A stretch of 64,000 nt of DNA, taken from positions 1,798,001-1,862,000 of the forward strand of contig OY970239.1 in assembly GCA_963715405.1 (NCBI GenBank), given 5' to 3'. This stretch comes from JALZKA01 sp963715405. GTDB lineage: Bacteria > Actinomycetota > Thermoleophilia > Solirubrobacterales > 70-9. This document shows, piece by piece, positions 57,059 through 64,000 of this stretch. Position numbers and translations under genes: made by a program. A model generated the notes under the pieces. The model ran no database searches. It saw only the letters and a program-made list of their open reading frames with translations, and was not told the DNA's origin. Position 1 is the first letter of the stretch, and every line of letters starts with the position of its first letter.

Positions 57059-58864
57059 ATGAGCGACCGTCCGCCTACTTCGGCCGCACGGGGCGGGCAA
57101 CGGTATCGGAAGGGTGGCTCGCCGCAGCGGCCCGCGCCTCGCCCGGTCACGTCGGAGCGCCAGAGCCGCATCGTGGGACGCGCTCTGCCACTCGTGGTGC
57201 TGTCGATCGGCGCTTTCGCGGTCGGCGTGGCCGTCGGTGCGACGGACTCGACGTCGGAGGCCGCCCAGAGGTTTGCCGACGCCTGGGAAGAGCAGGACTT
57301 CGAGGCGATGCACGCCGAGCTCTCACCCGGATCGCAGGAGTCGTACCCATTCGAAGCGCTGAGTCGCCACTACACGGATGCAGGGGCGACCGCGACCGCG
57401 GTTGACGTAATCGCCGGAGAAATCTCGCAGGAGGATGACGTTGCCCGTTTTGCCGCCATCGTCGAGACACGCGCGTTCGGTGATGTCGAAGGGGAGATGA
57501 CCGTGCCGCTTGACGACGAGGGAAAAGTGGTGTGGGAGCCCCATCTGGTCTTCCCGGGGCTTGAGGAGGACGAGACGCTTGGCCGCGAGACGCGGCTGGG
57601 CGAGCGCGCCGCGCTCCTCGCGGCCGACGGCTCGCCACTGGCTGAAGGACCCGCCGAAGCGCGCACCTCGCCCCTCGGGGATTCAGCCGCCTCCATCGCA
57701 GGCTTGGTGGCATCGCCGACCCGCGAGCAGGACGACGAGCAGTACGCGCTCGGCTTCCCGGCGGGAACGCCCACGGGCACGAGCGGCCTCGAGCTGGCGT
57801 TCAACGCACGCCTCGCCGGCCAGCCCTCGGGCGAGCTGTTCGCCACCGGGGGCGACGGCGGAGAACGGATCCTGGCGACCGGCGAGCCCACTGCGGGTGA
57901 GCCGGTCAAGACGACAATCGATCCAGACATCCAGTCGGCGACCGTGAGCGCGCTCGGCGCCCAGTACGGCGGAGTGGCTGTGATCGACGCAAGCTCCGGA
58001 GACGTGCGCGGCGTGGCGGGACTCGGGTTCTCGGCTCCGCAGCCTCCGGGCTCGACCTTCAAGATCATCACCGCGGTGGCGGGGCTGGATGCAGGCGTGG
58101 TCGCCCTCGACGACGAGTTCCAGGTCGAGACCTCGAACACGACGATCGGTCGAGAGATCTCGAATGCGCATGACGCGGCGTGCGGGGGCACCTTCGTCCG
58201 GAGCTTCGCCGACTCGTGCAACACCGTCTTCGCGCCCCTCGGGGTCGAAGTGGGGGTGGAGAAGATGGTCGAGACAGCCGAAGCGTTCGGATTCGAGTCG
58301 TTGCCCTCGCTCGCCGCCCCGGAGGCGCTCGAAGCCCTTGCGCTGCCGCCTTCGAGCCTTGGCGAGATCGAGAGCGACGTGGCGCTGGGCGAAAGCTCGA
58401 TCGGACAGGGCGAAGTTCTCGCAACCCCGCTCACGATGGCCTCGGTCGCTCAGACGATCGCGAACGGCGGCGTTCGCTCGCCAACCTCGATCGTGAAGAC
58501 CGAGGATCTGCGACCGGACGCAGAGCCGGTGGAGGTCACCTCGGAGGAGACGGCGGCAAAGCTCGAGGGGATGATGCTCGAGGTCGTCCGCTCGGGCACG
58601 GGCACAGCGGCGCAGATTCCCGGCATCGAGGTCGCCGGCAAAACCGGCACTGCGGAGCTGGGCCCCGCGGCGCTCGAGCCCGGCCAGGTCTTGGCACCTG
58701 GAGAGGATCCGCCGCTCGAGGAGAACGCCTGGTTCGCCTCATACGCCCCGGCGAAGAAGCCCGAGCTTGCGATCGCGGTCATGCTCCTGAACGCGACCGG
58801 GGGCGGCGGGACCGTCGCCGCGCCGATCGCGCGAGACATCTACGCCTCCGTGCTCGCCGACTGA
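57059..58864 (+). CDS. Class B-type penicillin-binding protein with MecA_N-like domain
   Basis: This 601-residue protein has one membrane helix (VGRALPLVVLSIGAFAVGVA) then an NTF2-like MecA_N domain (AAQRFADAWEEQDFEAMHAEL). The transpeptidase domain has S332-x2-K335 (PPGSTFK), S386-C-N388 and K528-T-G530 (AGKTGTAE). It cross-links peptidoglycan outside the membrane. The MecA_N domain is shared with PBP2a and with mycobacterial PbpA-like proteins. The usual dimerisation domain seems shortened. It shares a 39-base divergent promoter region with the MarP-like gene. Confidence 0.92.
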   Translation: MSDRPPTSAARGGQRYRKGGSPQRPAPRPVTSERQSRIVGRALPLVVLSIGAFAVGVAVGATDSTSEAAQRFADAWEEQDFEAMHAELSPGSQESYPFEALSRHYTDAGATATAVDVIAGEISQEDDVARFAAIVETRAFGDVEGEMTVPLDDEGKVVWEPHLVFPGLEEDETLGRETRLGERAALLAADGSPLAEGPAEARTSPLGDSAASIAGLVASPTREQDDEQYALGFPAGTPTGTSGLELAFNARLAGQPSGELFATGGDGGERILATGEPTAGEPVKTTIDPDIQSATVSALGAQYGGVAVIDASSGDVRGVAGLGFSAPQPPGSTFKIITAVAGLDAGVVALDDEFQVETSNTTIGREISNAHDAACGGTFVRSFADSCNTVFAPLGVEVGVEKMVETAEAFGFESLPSLAAPEALEALALPPSSLGEIESDVALGESSIGQGEVLATPLTMASVAQTIANGGVRSPTSIVKTEDLRPDAEPVEVTSEETAAKLEGMMLEVVRSGTGTAAQIPGIEVAGKTGTAELGPAALEPGQVLAPGEDPPLEENAWFASYAPAKKPELAIAVMLLNATGGGGTVAAPIARDIYASVLAD

Positions 58865-58874
58865 GCCCCGCCGG

Positions 58875-59234
58875 CTACTCGTCGTACTCGAGCTCGTCCG
58901 CGGGGAATCCGATCGCTGAGCCCACGACGACCAGGACGCCGCCGATCACGGCGATGAGGCCGCCGACGGTCTCGGCCAACTCGGAAAGGGCGGCGCCGAT
59001 GGCCGACAAAGCCGCGCCGGCGCCGAGGATCGTCCACCAGCCGCTGCCCTTGCGGCTTCGCTCGCCGGCGGTAACCAGTGTCGCTGCGACGATCACGCCC
59101 AAGGCCACGTAACCCACGACATCCGAGAACAAGCCCGCGAGGATTACGACCGCGGCGAGGGAAGCTACGACGAGCACGGTGCGCAGCGCGGACTGCGAGA
59201 GGCCCTCGGCCACGACTTGGCGACTGGCGCTCAA
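58875..59234 (-). CDS. Small membrane protein with four helices
   Basis: This 119-residue protein has about four membrane helices: LRTVLVVASLAAVVILAGL, VVGYVALGVIVAATLV, TILGAGAALSAIGAAL and a final IAVIGGVLVVVGSAIGF. TTG 59234 overlaps the stop of the upstream lipoprotein gene (TTGA), so they are translated together. Family and function not recognised. Confidence 0.62.
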   Translation of the reverse strand: MSASRQVVAEGLSQSALRTVLVVASLAAVVILAGLFSDVVGYVALGVIVAATLVTAGERSRKGSGWWTILGAGAALSAIGAALSELAETVGGLIAVIGGVLVVVGSAIGFPADELEYDE

Positions 59235-59776
59235 ATGTCGAGCTCGATCAGGCCCTCGCCGTCGACGACCGAATCGACCTTGAGCTCGAGCGGGCGCTCC
59301 TCGGAGACATCGTCATCGACCAGGAAGAGAATGAGCGCCCCCTGGGTCGGACCGGCCGAGGCAACGGTGTCGGGTGCCGGGAGCTGAGCGTCGGGTGGCA
59401 CCGGCGCGCCAAGCTCCAGGGTGAACTCCGTCTCGAGGTCGAACGGCCGGTAGACGCGGTGGCTACCGTCGACGATCGAGTAGTTGTTCGCGCTCGAAAG
59501 CTCCTCGTCCGTCTCGTTCTTGATCGTCATGAAGACGCCGAGATAGGTCATGCCCGGAGGCTCTTCGGGCGCCCCTGCGAGGTAGGCCGAATCCTCCTCG
59601 ATGTTCGGATTCAGGAAGCGCGTGATCGCGACGTTATAGATCAGCTCGCCCACGTGAAGCGGCTCTCCCTCGACAGCCTCGGGCGTGCCCTCCTCATCGT
59701 GACCGCAACCGGAGATGGGGATGGCGAGCGCGAGTAGGGCTAGGAAGCCGAGGACGGGGGCGACTGGGGTCCGCAT
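59231..59776 (-). CDS. Lipoprotein with DUF4352-like beta-sandwich
   Basis: A signal peptide with lipobox PISGC (Cys24) leads to an immunoglobulin-like domain: YNVAITRFLNP, GMTYLGVFMTIKNETDEE and LFLVDDDV, the strand pattern of DUF4352/telokin-like lipoproteins. These are cell-surface proteins of unknown role. It is the first gene of a two-gene operon with the small membrane protein. Confidence 0.72.
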   Translation of the reverse strand: MRTPVAPVLGFLALLALAIPISGCGHDEEGTPEAVEGEPLHVGELIYNVAITRFLNPNIEEDSAYLAGAPEEPPGMTYLGVFMTIKNETDEELSSANNYSIVDGSHRVYRPFDLETEFTLELGAPVPPDAQLPAPDTVASAGPTQGALILFLVDDDVSEERPLELKVDSVVDGEGLIELDI

Positions 59777-59788
59777 GCGGGCGAGAGT

Positions 59789-60283
59789 CTATAGCTGAAG
59801 CCGATCGCCGCCCGCGACTTCAATCCGCTCCGGCGGGGCGCCGCTCTCGGCCACCTCGCGGAGGCGCTCGAGCGCCTTTTTGAGGCCTTTGCCGAGGCGC
59901 CGCTCAGAGGCTTTCGCGTCGCGCATCTTGTCGAGCGGGTGGCTTGGTTCGGTCCAGAAGGTGAGGGTGACCTCGCAACCGTCCGGCCCGGCATCCGAGA
60001 GGAGCCACTCGGTCACGTTGGGCACCCGGTTGAGGTATCCGCCCCGCCCGCGCTCGACCAAGCGGTGCGGTGCGTCGACCTCATCGACGATCGAGTCGAC
60101 CCAGCCCGGGCCTTTGAGATGGAATCGCGCCCCGGCCCCCTTGCCCACCGGCTCGATCCGGAGCAGGCGATAGCTCTCCATGAAGTGGTCGGTGAAGGCG
60201 GGCCGGGCCGAGAGGTCGGCGAGGATTCCGAACACCGCCTCTCGGGGCGTGTCGATGGAAATCTTCGCGGAAATTGGACCCAT
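59789..60283 (-). CDS. SRPBCC (START-like) family protein
   Basis: This 164-residue protein has the polyketide-cyclase/START-like order: ISAKISIDTPREAVFGILADL at the start, GKGAGARFHLKGPG in the middle and a long C-terminal helix (ASERRLGKGLKKALERLREV). It should bind a hydrophobic small molecule; the ligand is unknown. It precedes the lipoprotein gene by 12 bases on the same strand. Confidence 0.8.
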   Translation of the reverse strand: MGPISAKISIDTPREAVFGILADLSARPAFTDHFMESYRLLRIEPVGKGAGARFHLKGPGWVDSIVDEVDAPHRLVERGRGGYLNRVPNVTEWLLSDAGPDGCEVTLTFWTEPSHPLDKMRDAKASERRLGKGLKKALERLREVAESGAPPERIEVAGGDRLQL

Positions 60284-60383
60284 TTAGCGCGATTCTATGG
60301 CGCGGGATGTGATTAATGCGGGGCAGGAGGGTACCTTCCATGTGCAGTTCGTAGCTTTGTCTTGCCGAAGGGACTCCTGAGAT

Positions 60384-60893
60384 ATGACCATCGCTGTCCG
60401 CGCCTTGGGGGGGCTTATCTGTACCGGCTGCGGCTATGCGATTTCACCCACGGTCGACGACTCATTGCCCGACTGCCCGGCCTGCGGCGGCGCTTCGTTC
60501 AAGCGGGCCCGCGCTTTTGACCGGGCGACGATCGACATCGAAACCGTTCCGCACGCCGACAGCAAGCCAAGTTGGCTGAGCGATGCCCGGCAGCGAATCG
60601 CCGGTTTGGGACCGCATGTGGCATGGAAAGACGGCGACGAGCTGCATACAGAACCCATCCCCGAGGGGTGGGCGAAGGTGGGCCGTTCGAGCTGCGCGGA
60701 CGTCTGCCTCGACGATCCCACCGTCTCGCGGCGCCACGCGCTGATCGTCCGGACGGAGGACGGCCGGCTGAAGGCCCTCGACGACCGCAGCCTCAACGGG
60801 CTGTTCGTCAACGGCGAGCACGTCGAGTGGACCGCGCTCGCCGACGGCGACGAGCTTGAGATCGGTCGTTTCAAGCTCTACGTCTTGGCCTAG
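60384..60893 (+). CDS. FHA domain protein with N-terminal zinc ribbon
   Basis: Cys13-x2-Cys16 and Cys31-x2-Cys34 form a zinc ribbon. After a linker, residues 80-169 form an FHA domain that binds phosphothreonine: GRSSCAD (100-106), VSRRHAL (114-120) and SLNGLFVNGEHV. It should recognise a Ser/Thr kinase substrate; no kinase gene is in the window. A ParA gene follows after 81 bases in the same direction. Confidence 0.87.
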   Translation: MTIAVRALGGLICTGCGYAISPTVDDSLPDCPACGGASFKRARAFDRATIDIETVPHADSKPSWLSDARQRIAGLGPHVAWKDGDELHTEPIPEGWAKVGRSSCADVCLDDPTVSRRHALIVRTEDGRLKALDDRSLNGLFVNGEHVEWTALADGDELEIGRFKLYVLA

Positions 60894-60974
60894 CGCCACT
60901 CGCCCCGGCAAACACCTAACGGCACCTGCTCCCGCGTTGCCGTTCGGCAAACGCGTCCCATATATGTTGGGCGC

Positions 60975-61778
60975 GTGGCGACCACGATCTCGATCCTCTC
61001 CCAGAAGGGGGGCACCGGCAAGACGACCATGACCCGGACGCTGGCGGACGTCTTCGGCCGCCTGGGGCTCGATGTGCTCGCCATCGACGCAGACCCGCAG
61101 GGAAACCTCTCCGACTACTTCGACACCCCACCGGACGCGGAGCCGACCCTGGCCGACGTGATCGGGGGCCAGACCCGAGCAGCCGACGCCGTCCACGGCC
61201 AGGTGATTCCGGCAAACCTCAGGCTCGCCGAAGCCGAGCTCGCGCTCGCCGGAAAGATCGGGCGCGAGGTCACGCTCCGCAACGCGCTTCGCGACCTCAA
61301 GAGAGAGCGGGACGTGATCTTGATCGACTGCCCGCCGACTCTCGGGCTTCTGACCGTCAACGCGCTCGTGGCCTCCGAGCACGCGCTGCTCTCGACTCAG
61401 GCTCAGTATTTCTCGCTCCAGGGCGTCGAGCAGGCGATGGAGGTCGTGAACCTCGCCAAGGACAGCCTGAACCCGGACCTCGAGCTACTAGGGATCGTGC
61501 TCAACATCGCCAACATGCGAACGAAGCACGCACGCCACACGCTCGACGCGCTCCGGGAGGAGTTCGGTGACAAAGTCTTCAGAACCGTGATCCGCCAGTC
61601 AGTCGTCTACGCCGAGTCGGCGGAGCGAGCAGTCCCGATCCTCGACTACCGGCCTGGCCGGGGGCAGGACTACCTGTCGCTCGCCGGCGAGATCCTGCGC
61701 CGCATCGGCAAGCCGGACCTGCTCGAAAGCCTCGACGAGCTGAGCGTGGAGATCGTGCCGGCGGGCGCGCGCGCCTAA
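60975..61778 (+). CDS. ParA/Soj-type ATPase
   Basis: This 267-residue ATPase has the deviant Walker A KGGTGKTT (11-18), AIDADPQGNLSDYF and VILIDCPPTLGLLTVNAL. It matches ParA/Soj partition proteins more than MinD, as there is no C-terminal amphipathic helix. No ParB gene follows, so this is an orphan ParA perhaps positioning another cargo. GTG 60975. It ends overlapping the convergent thrB gene by 4 bases. Confidence 0.88.
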   Translation: MATTISILSQKGGTGKTTMTRTLADVFGRLGLDVLAIDADPQGNLSDYFDTPPDAEPTLADVIGGQTRAADAVHGQVIPANLRLAEAELALAGKIGREVTLRNALRDLKRERDVILIDCPPTLGLLTVNALVASEHALLSTQAQYFSLQGVEQAMEVVNLAKDSLNPDLELLGIVLNIANMRTKHARHTLDALREEFGDKVFRTVIRQSVVYAESAERAVPILDYRPGRGQDYLSLAGEILRRIGKPDLLESLDELSVEIVPAGARA

Positions 61779-62662
61779 AGCTCCGGGACGTCCGCGCCTT
61801 CCGGGCTGAAGGGGACGCGAAGCACCTGAGCCCACTCGCCCGCCCATTCCCCGAGCGCGGCGACGACCTTGCCGGTGTCCTGCCAAAAGCTCCACACGAG
61901 GACGGTCGGCCCCGCGCCCGAGATCGTCGCGCCGAGGGCGCCCATCTCACCCGCAGCGCGGACCAGCTCCATCGAGCGCGGGTAGAGCCGCTCGCGGTGC
62001 GGTTGATGAAGGCGGTCGTTGAGCCCGCGGCGGATCAGGGCGAGATCGGAGCGCTCGACGCCGAGCGTGAGCTGCGACGCTGCGGCAACGTTCTCGATGG
62101 CGTCGGCGAACGTGACCTCGGCTGGAAGCGCGGCTCGCGCCTCGGCGGTCGGGCCCTCTTCCCCCTCGGGGACGACCAGGATCGCCTCGACGCCCTGCGG
62201 CGGCTCGAGCCGGACCGGAGCGGGTATTCCGCCTGCCTCAGGCCGCGGGCACAGGGCGAAGCCTCCGTAGAGCGCGGCCGCAACGTTGTCGGGATGACCC
62301 TCGATCTCGACCGCCTTCGCGTAGATCTCCTCCCGGCCGAGCGCGAGCTCGTACATGTGGTCGGCGGCCATGAGGCCGGCGACGATCGCCGCGGCGCTTG
62401 ACCCCAGCCCACGGGCGAACGGGATCTGCGAGGTGGTCTCGAATCGAACTCCGTCGGCAGGATGCAGCGACTCGAACGCCCTAACGCAGAGGTTCGTGCG
62501 GTCGGCTGGAAGCGCTTCGCCGCCGGTGTCCACGGCGAACTCGCCCGTTTCGGAGACCTCGAGCTCGAGGTGAATGGCAAGCGCTGCCGCCATGACGTCA
62601 AAGCCTGATCCCAGGTTGGCCGACGTAGCCGGTACGCGGACAAGCCTGCGCCGGAGCGTCAT
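61775..62662 (-). CDS. thrB: Homoserine kinase ThrB
   Basis: This 295-residue GHMP kinase starts VRVPATSANLGSGFDVMAAAL. The ATP loop is PFARGLGSSAAAIVAGL, and a final GALGATISGAGPTVLV is the GHMP motif 3. It phosphorylates homoserine for threonine synthesis. No thrC or hom gene is adjacent. Its ATG overlaps the stop of the NDP-sugar pyrophosphorylase gene (ATGA), so the two are co-expressed. Confidence 0.93.
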   Translation of the reverse strand: MTLRRRLVRVPATSANLGSGFDVMAAALAIHLELEVSETGEFAVDTGGEALPADRTNLCVRAFESLHPADGVRFETTSQIPFARGLGSSAAAIVAGLMAADHMYELALGREEIYAKAVEIEGHPDNVAAALYGGFALCPRPEAGGIPAPVRLEPPQGVEAILVVPEGEEGPTAEARAALPAEVTFADAIENVAAASQLTLGVERSDLALIRRGLNDRLHQPHRERLYPRSMELVRAAGEMGALGATISGAGPTVLVWSFWQDTGKVVAALGEWAGEWAQVLRVPFSPEGADVPEL

Positions 62663-63690
62663 AGATACGACCCGCCGGTCAGCGAGCCAGAGCGCCCGGC
62701 AATGGCCCCCATCAGGTAGGCGCCATTGGGGATTTCCGCCCCGGGCAAGAGCACGGACGACTTGATGAGTGCTCCATTACCGATTTGTGCGCCATCGCCG
62801 ATCACCGCAGGGCCGTCGATGCGAACGCCGCGGCCAACCTTCACTTGACGGCCAACGATGACCCTCCCATGCACCTCGCAATCGACGGGGAGACCGCCTC
62901 GCTCGGAGCCGAGGGGATGCTCGCCTGGCTCGCCTGGGTCCGCATCGGCCTCGACCAGCTCGCCCATCCACTCGACGTTCACCTGCCCGGCGGCAACGTC
63001 CAGGTTGCCTTGGAGGTACTCGGGCGGGGAACCCACGTCGTTCCAGTAGCCGTCCGTCTCATGCACGTAGAAGGGAACGTCCCCCTCGAGCATCGCCGGG
63101 AAGACGTCGAGGGCGAAATCAGGGGCGGCCAGGTCGGGGAAGTGGTCGAACACCTCGGGGCTGAGCACGTAGATCATGCAGTTCGCCAGATCAGAAAGAG
63201 CCTCGGCCGGTTCGGGCTTCTCCTGAAACCCCTGGATCCGCCCGTCGGAGCCGGTGACGATCACGCCGTATTCGCGCGTGTCAGCCACCCTCGTCACAGC
63301 GAGCGTCGCGAGCCCGTCGTGGGCCACATGCGCTTTGGCGAGCGCGGCGAATTCGATGTCCGTCAGCGCATCGCCGGCCAGGACCAAGAAAGGCTCGTCG
63401 CCGAAGAAGTCGCGCACATTGCGCACGCCCCCAGCCGTGCCGAGCAGCTCCTTCTCATGCGAGTAGGTAAGAGCGACGCCGAGATCGGAACCGTCGCCGA
63501 GCCTGTCGGTGATCGTTTCGGGGAACCAGTGGAGGTTGCAGACGATCTCGGTGATCCCCGCGTTCGCCAGCGAGCGCAGAATCAGCTCGATCACCGGCCG
63601 GTTCGCCACGGGCACCATCGGCTTGGGCACCTCGTAGGTGAGCGGGCGCAGCCGCGTACCCAGCCCCGCCGCCATCACCATTGCCTTCAT
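62659..63690 (-). CDS. NDP-sugar pyrophosphorylase (mannose-1-phosphate guanylyltransferase-like)
   Basis: The nucleotidyltransferase domain opens AMVMAAGLGTRLRPLTYEVP with KPMVPVANRP following. It has a metal-binding Asp in VLAGDALTDIE and sugar-binding GFQEKPEP. Residues 255-330 form a left-handed beta-helix (VIVGRQVKVGRGVRIDGPAVIGDG, in hexapeptide repeats). It activates a sugar phosphate, probably mannose or glucose, for glycans. Start ATG 63690. Operon with thrB. Confidence 0.88.
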   Translation of the reverse strand: MKAMVMAAGLGTRLRPLTYEVPKPMVPVANRPVIELILRSLANAGITEIVCNLHWFPETITDRLGDGSDLGVALTYSHEKELLGTAGGVRNVRDFFGDEPFLVLAGDALTDIEFAALAKAHVAHDGLATLAVTRVADTREYGVIVTGSDGRIQGFQEKPEPAEALSDLANCMIYVLSPEVFDHFPDLAAPDFALDVFPAMLEGDVPFYVHETDGYWNDVGSPPEYLQGNLDVAAGQVNVEWMGELVEADADPGEPGEHPLGSERGGLPVDCEVHGRVIVGRQVKVGRGVRIDGPAVIGDGAQIGNGALIKSSVLLPGAEIPNGAYLMGAIAGRSGSLTGGSYL

Positions 63691-63723
63691 GGGGCGATCA
63701 GGCTACCCAAGGCCACAGAACTC

Positions 63724-63799
63724 GGTGCCAGGCACGACGCCTGGTGCCTGGCACGACGCCTTGTGCCTGGCACTAAGCCAGGTGCCAGGTACCAGGGTG
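63724..63799. repeat. 19-bp tandem array, four units, before ahcY
   Basis: Four head-to-tail 19-base units start at 63724, 63743, 63762 and 63781. Each has a core like GGTGCCTGGCAC, itself a palindrome; the first two differ by a single base, the last is most changed. The array ends 19 bases before the ahcY start and fills most of the gap. Confidence 0.7.
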
Positions 63800-63818
63800 C
63801 GCAGGTACCCTTGACCGC

Positions 63819-64000
63819 ATGACGACGCCTGCTGAAACCGCCGCTCTCCCGACCGTGGCCACCGACGACTTCAAGGTCGCCGACATCGGCCTGGCCGAGT
63901 TCGGCCGCAAGGAGATCAGCCTGGCCGAACACGAGATGCCCGGTTTGATGAGAACGCGCGAAGAGTTCGCGGACGCGCAACCACTCGAGGGCGCGCGAAT
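63819..64000 (+). CDS. ahcY: S-adenosylhomocysteine hydrolase AhcY, N-terminal part (runs off the window)
   Basis: The open frame from ATG 63819 reads MTTPAETAALPTV, then FKVADIGLAEFGRKEISLAE and HEMPGLMRTREEFADAQPL, the start of adenosylhomocysteinase. The enzyme splits S-adenosylhomocysteine into adenosine and homocysteine, part of methionine recycling. Only about 60 residues are in the window, all typical. The array of palindromes in its leader may affect expression; no SAH riboswitch was recognised. Confidence 0.92.
   Translation, partial: MTTPAETAALPTVATDDFKVADIGLAEFGRKEISLAEHEMPGLMRTREEFADAQPLEGAR

Noticed and set aside
63724..63799. Possible small CRISPR array before ahcY
   Set aside because: Units of 19 bases are directly adjacent with no spacers, and no cas genes are in the window.
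63691..63818. SAH riboswitch upstream of ahcY
   Set aside because: The gap is mostly the 19-bp array; I could not find the conserved core of an SAH riboswitch. A covariance-model search would settle it.
1..64000. tRNA or rRNA genes
   Set aside because: No GGTTCGANNCC-type T-arms with a matching acceptor stem were noticed in the gaps, and no rRNA-like sequence is present. tRNAscan-SE would be decisive.

Overview
The window is high-GC DNA with dense coding, many GTG/TTG starts and 1-8 base gene overlaps. Gene content points to an actinobacterium: CysO/CysM/Mec/MoeZ-type sulfur-carrier cysteine synthesis, WS/DGAT acyltransferase, a MarP-like protease, YrbE/MlaE permeases of the Mce type, DUF3105, DUF2269 and AddAB-type recombination subunits. 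My best guess is class Thermoleophilia (Solirubrobacterales or a relative); this is inference from gene content and style, not from a marker gene. No rRNA, tRNA, CRISPR array, phage or complete IS was seen, and no gene-free stretch exceeds 300 bases.

Layout. 1-2.7 kb: the end of a hydantoinase B-type gene, DUF1802, a frameshifted DUF1152 gene and an orphan protein. 2.8-7.7 kb: a Mec-type JAMM protease gene, then a lipid-transport permease island with two near-duplicate MlaE permeases flanking a GntR regulator, then a secreted protein, a third permease and a small membrane protein. CTAG-N4-CTAG palindromes precede each of the three transcription units. 7.7-16.4 kb: HD-GYP protein, a distant queuosine-salvage-like protein, CysM, TetR, an amino-acid ABC transporter, an AbiEi/DUF559 protein, CysO and a rhodanese-MoeB fusion. 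16.5-19.8 kb: DUF2269, HtpX and a LuxR-type two-component pair. 19.8-26.3 kb: Rrf2 regulator plus sufC-sufS-sufU-Rieske-sufB-sufD. 26.3-30.5 kb: a minus-strand operon of a CADD-like diiron protein, a 50-aa membrane protein, a cupredoxin-like protein, a polytopic membrane protein and a frameshifted secreted phosphodiesterase. 30.6-44.8 kb: mixed housekeeping and secreted hydrolases (IspH, trypsin-like, M28, WS/DGAT, lipase, M14, FxsA, HAD) and a SufT-like protein. 45-51.5 kb: AddB/AddA-type helicase-nuclease. 51.5-64 kb: GGCT-like, DHFR-like, MFS pump, APC permease, MarP-like protease divergent from a penicillin-binding protein, FHA, ParA, ThrB, an NDP-sugar pyrophosphorylase and the start of ahcY.

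Sulfur metabolism is the connecting thread. The CysO carrier is activated by the MoeZ-like enzyme, used by CysM on (probably) O-phosphoserine, and released by the JAMM protease. Cysteine then feeds SufS/SufU and the SUF scaffold, under a cysteine-containing Rrf2 regulator. The CysO here ends Gly-Gly-Arg, so it should need trimming before use.

Three points deserve most attention. (1) The protein at 29909-30517 keeps, at matching spacing, the metal ligands and the tyrosines and lysine that I recall as important in Chlamydia CADD, a self-sacrificing p-aminobenzoate synthase. (2) There are families of short palindromic repeats: four 39-bp copies, one inside a coding sequence; two 46-bp copies that may supply a start codon; GGGGTC/GGTGCC palindromes; and a 19-bp tandem array before ahcY. 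(3) At least three genes (DUF1152, phosphodiesterase, AddA) are broken by single-base indels, so either the assembly carries indel errors or these genes are decaying.
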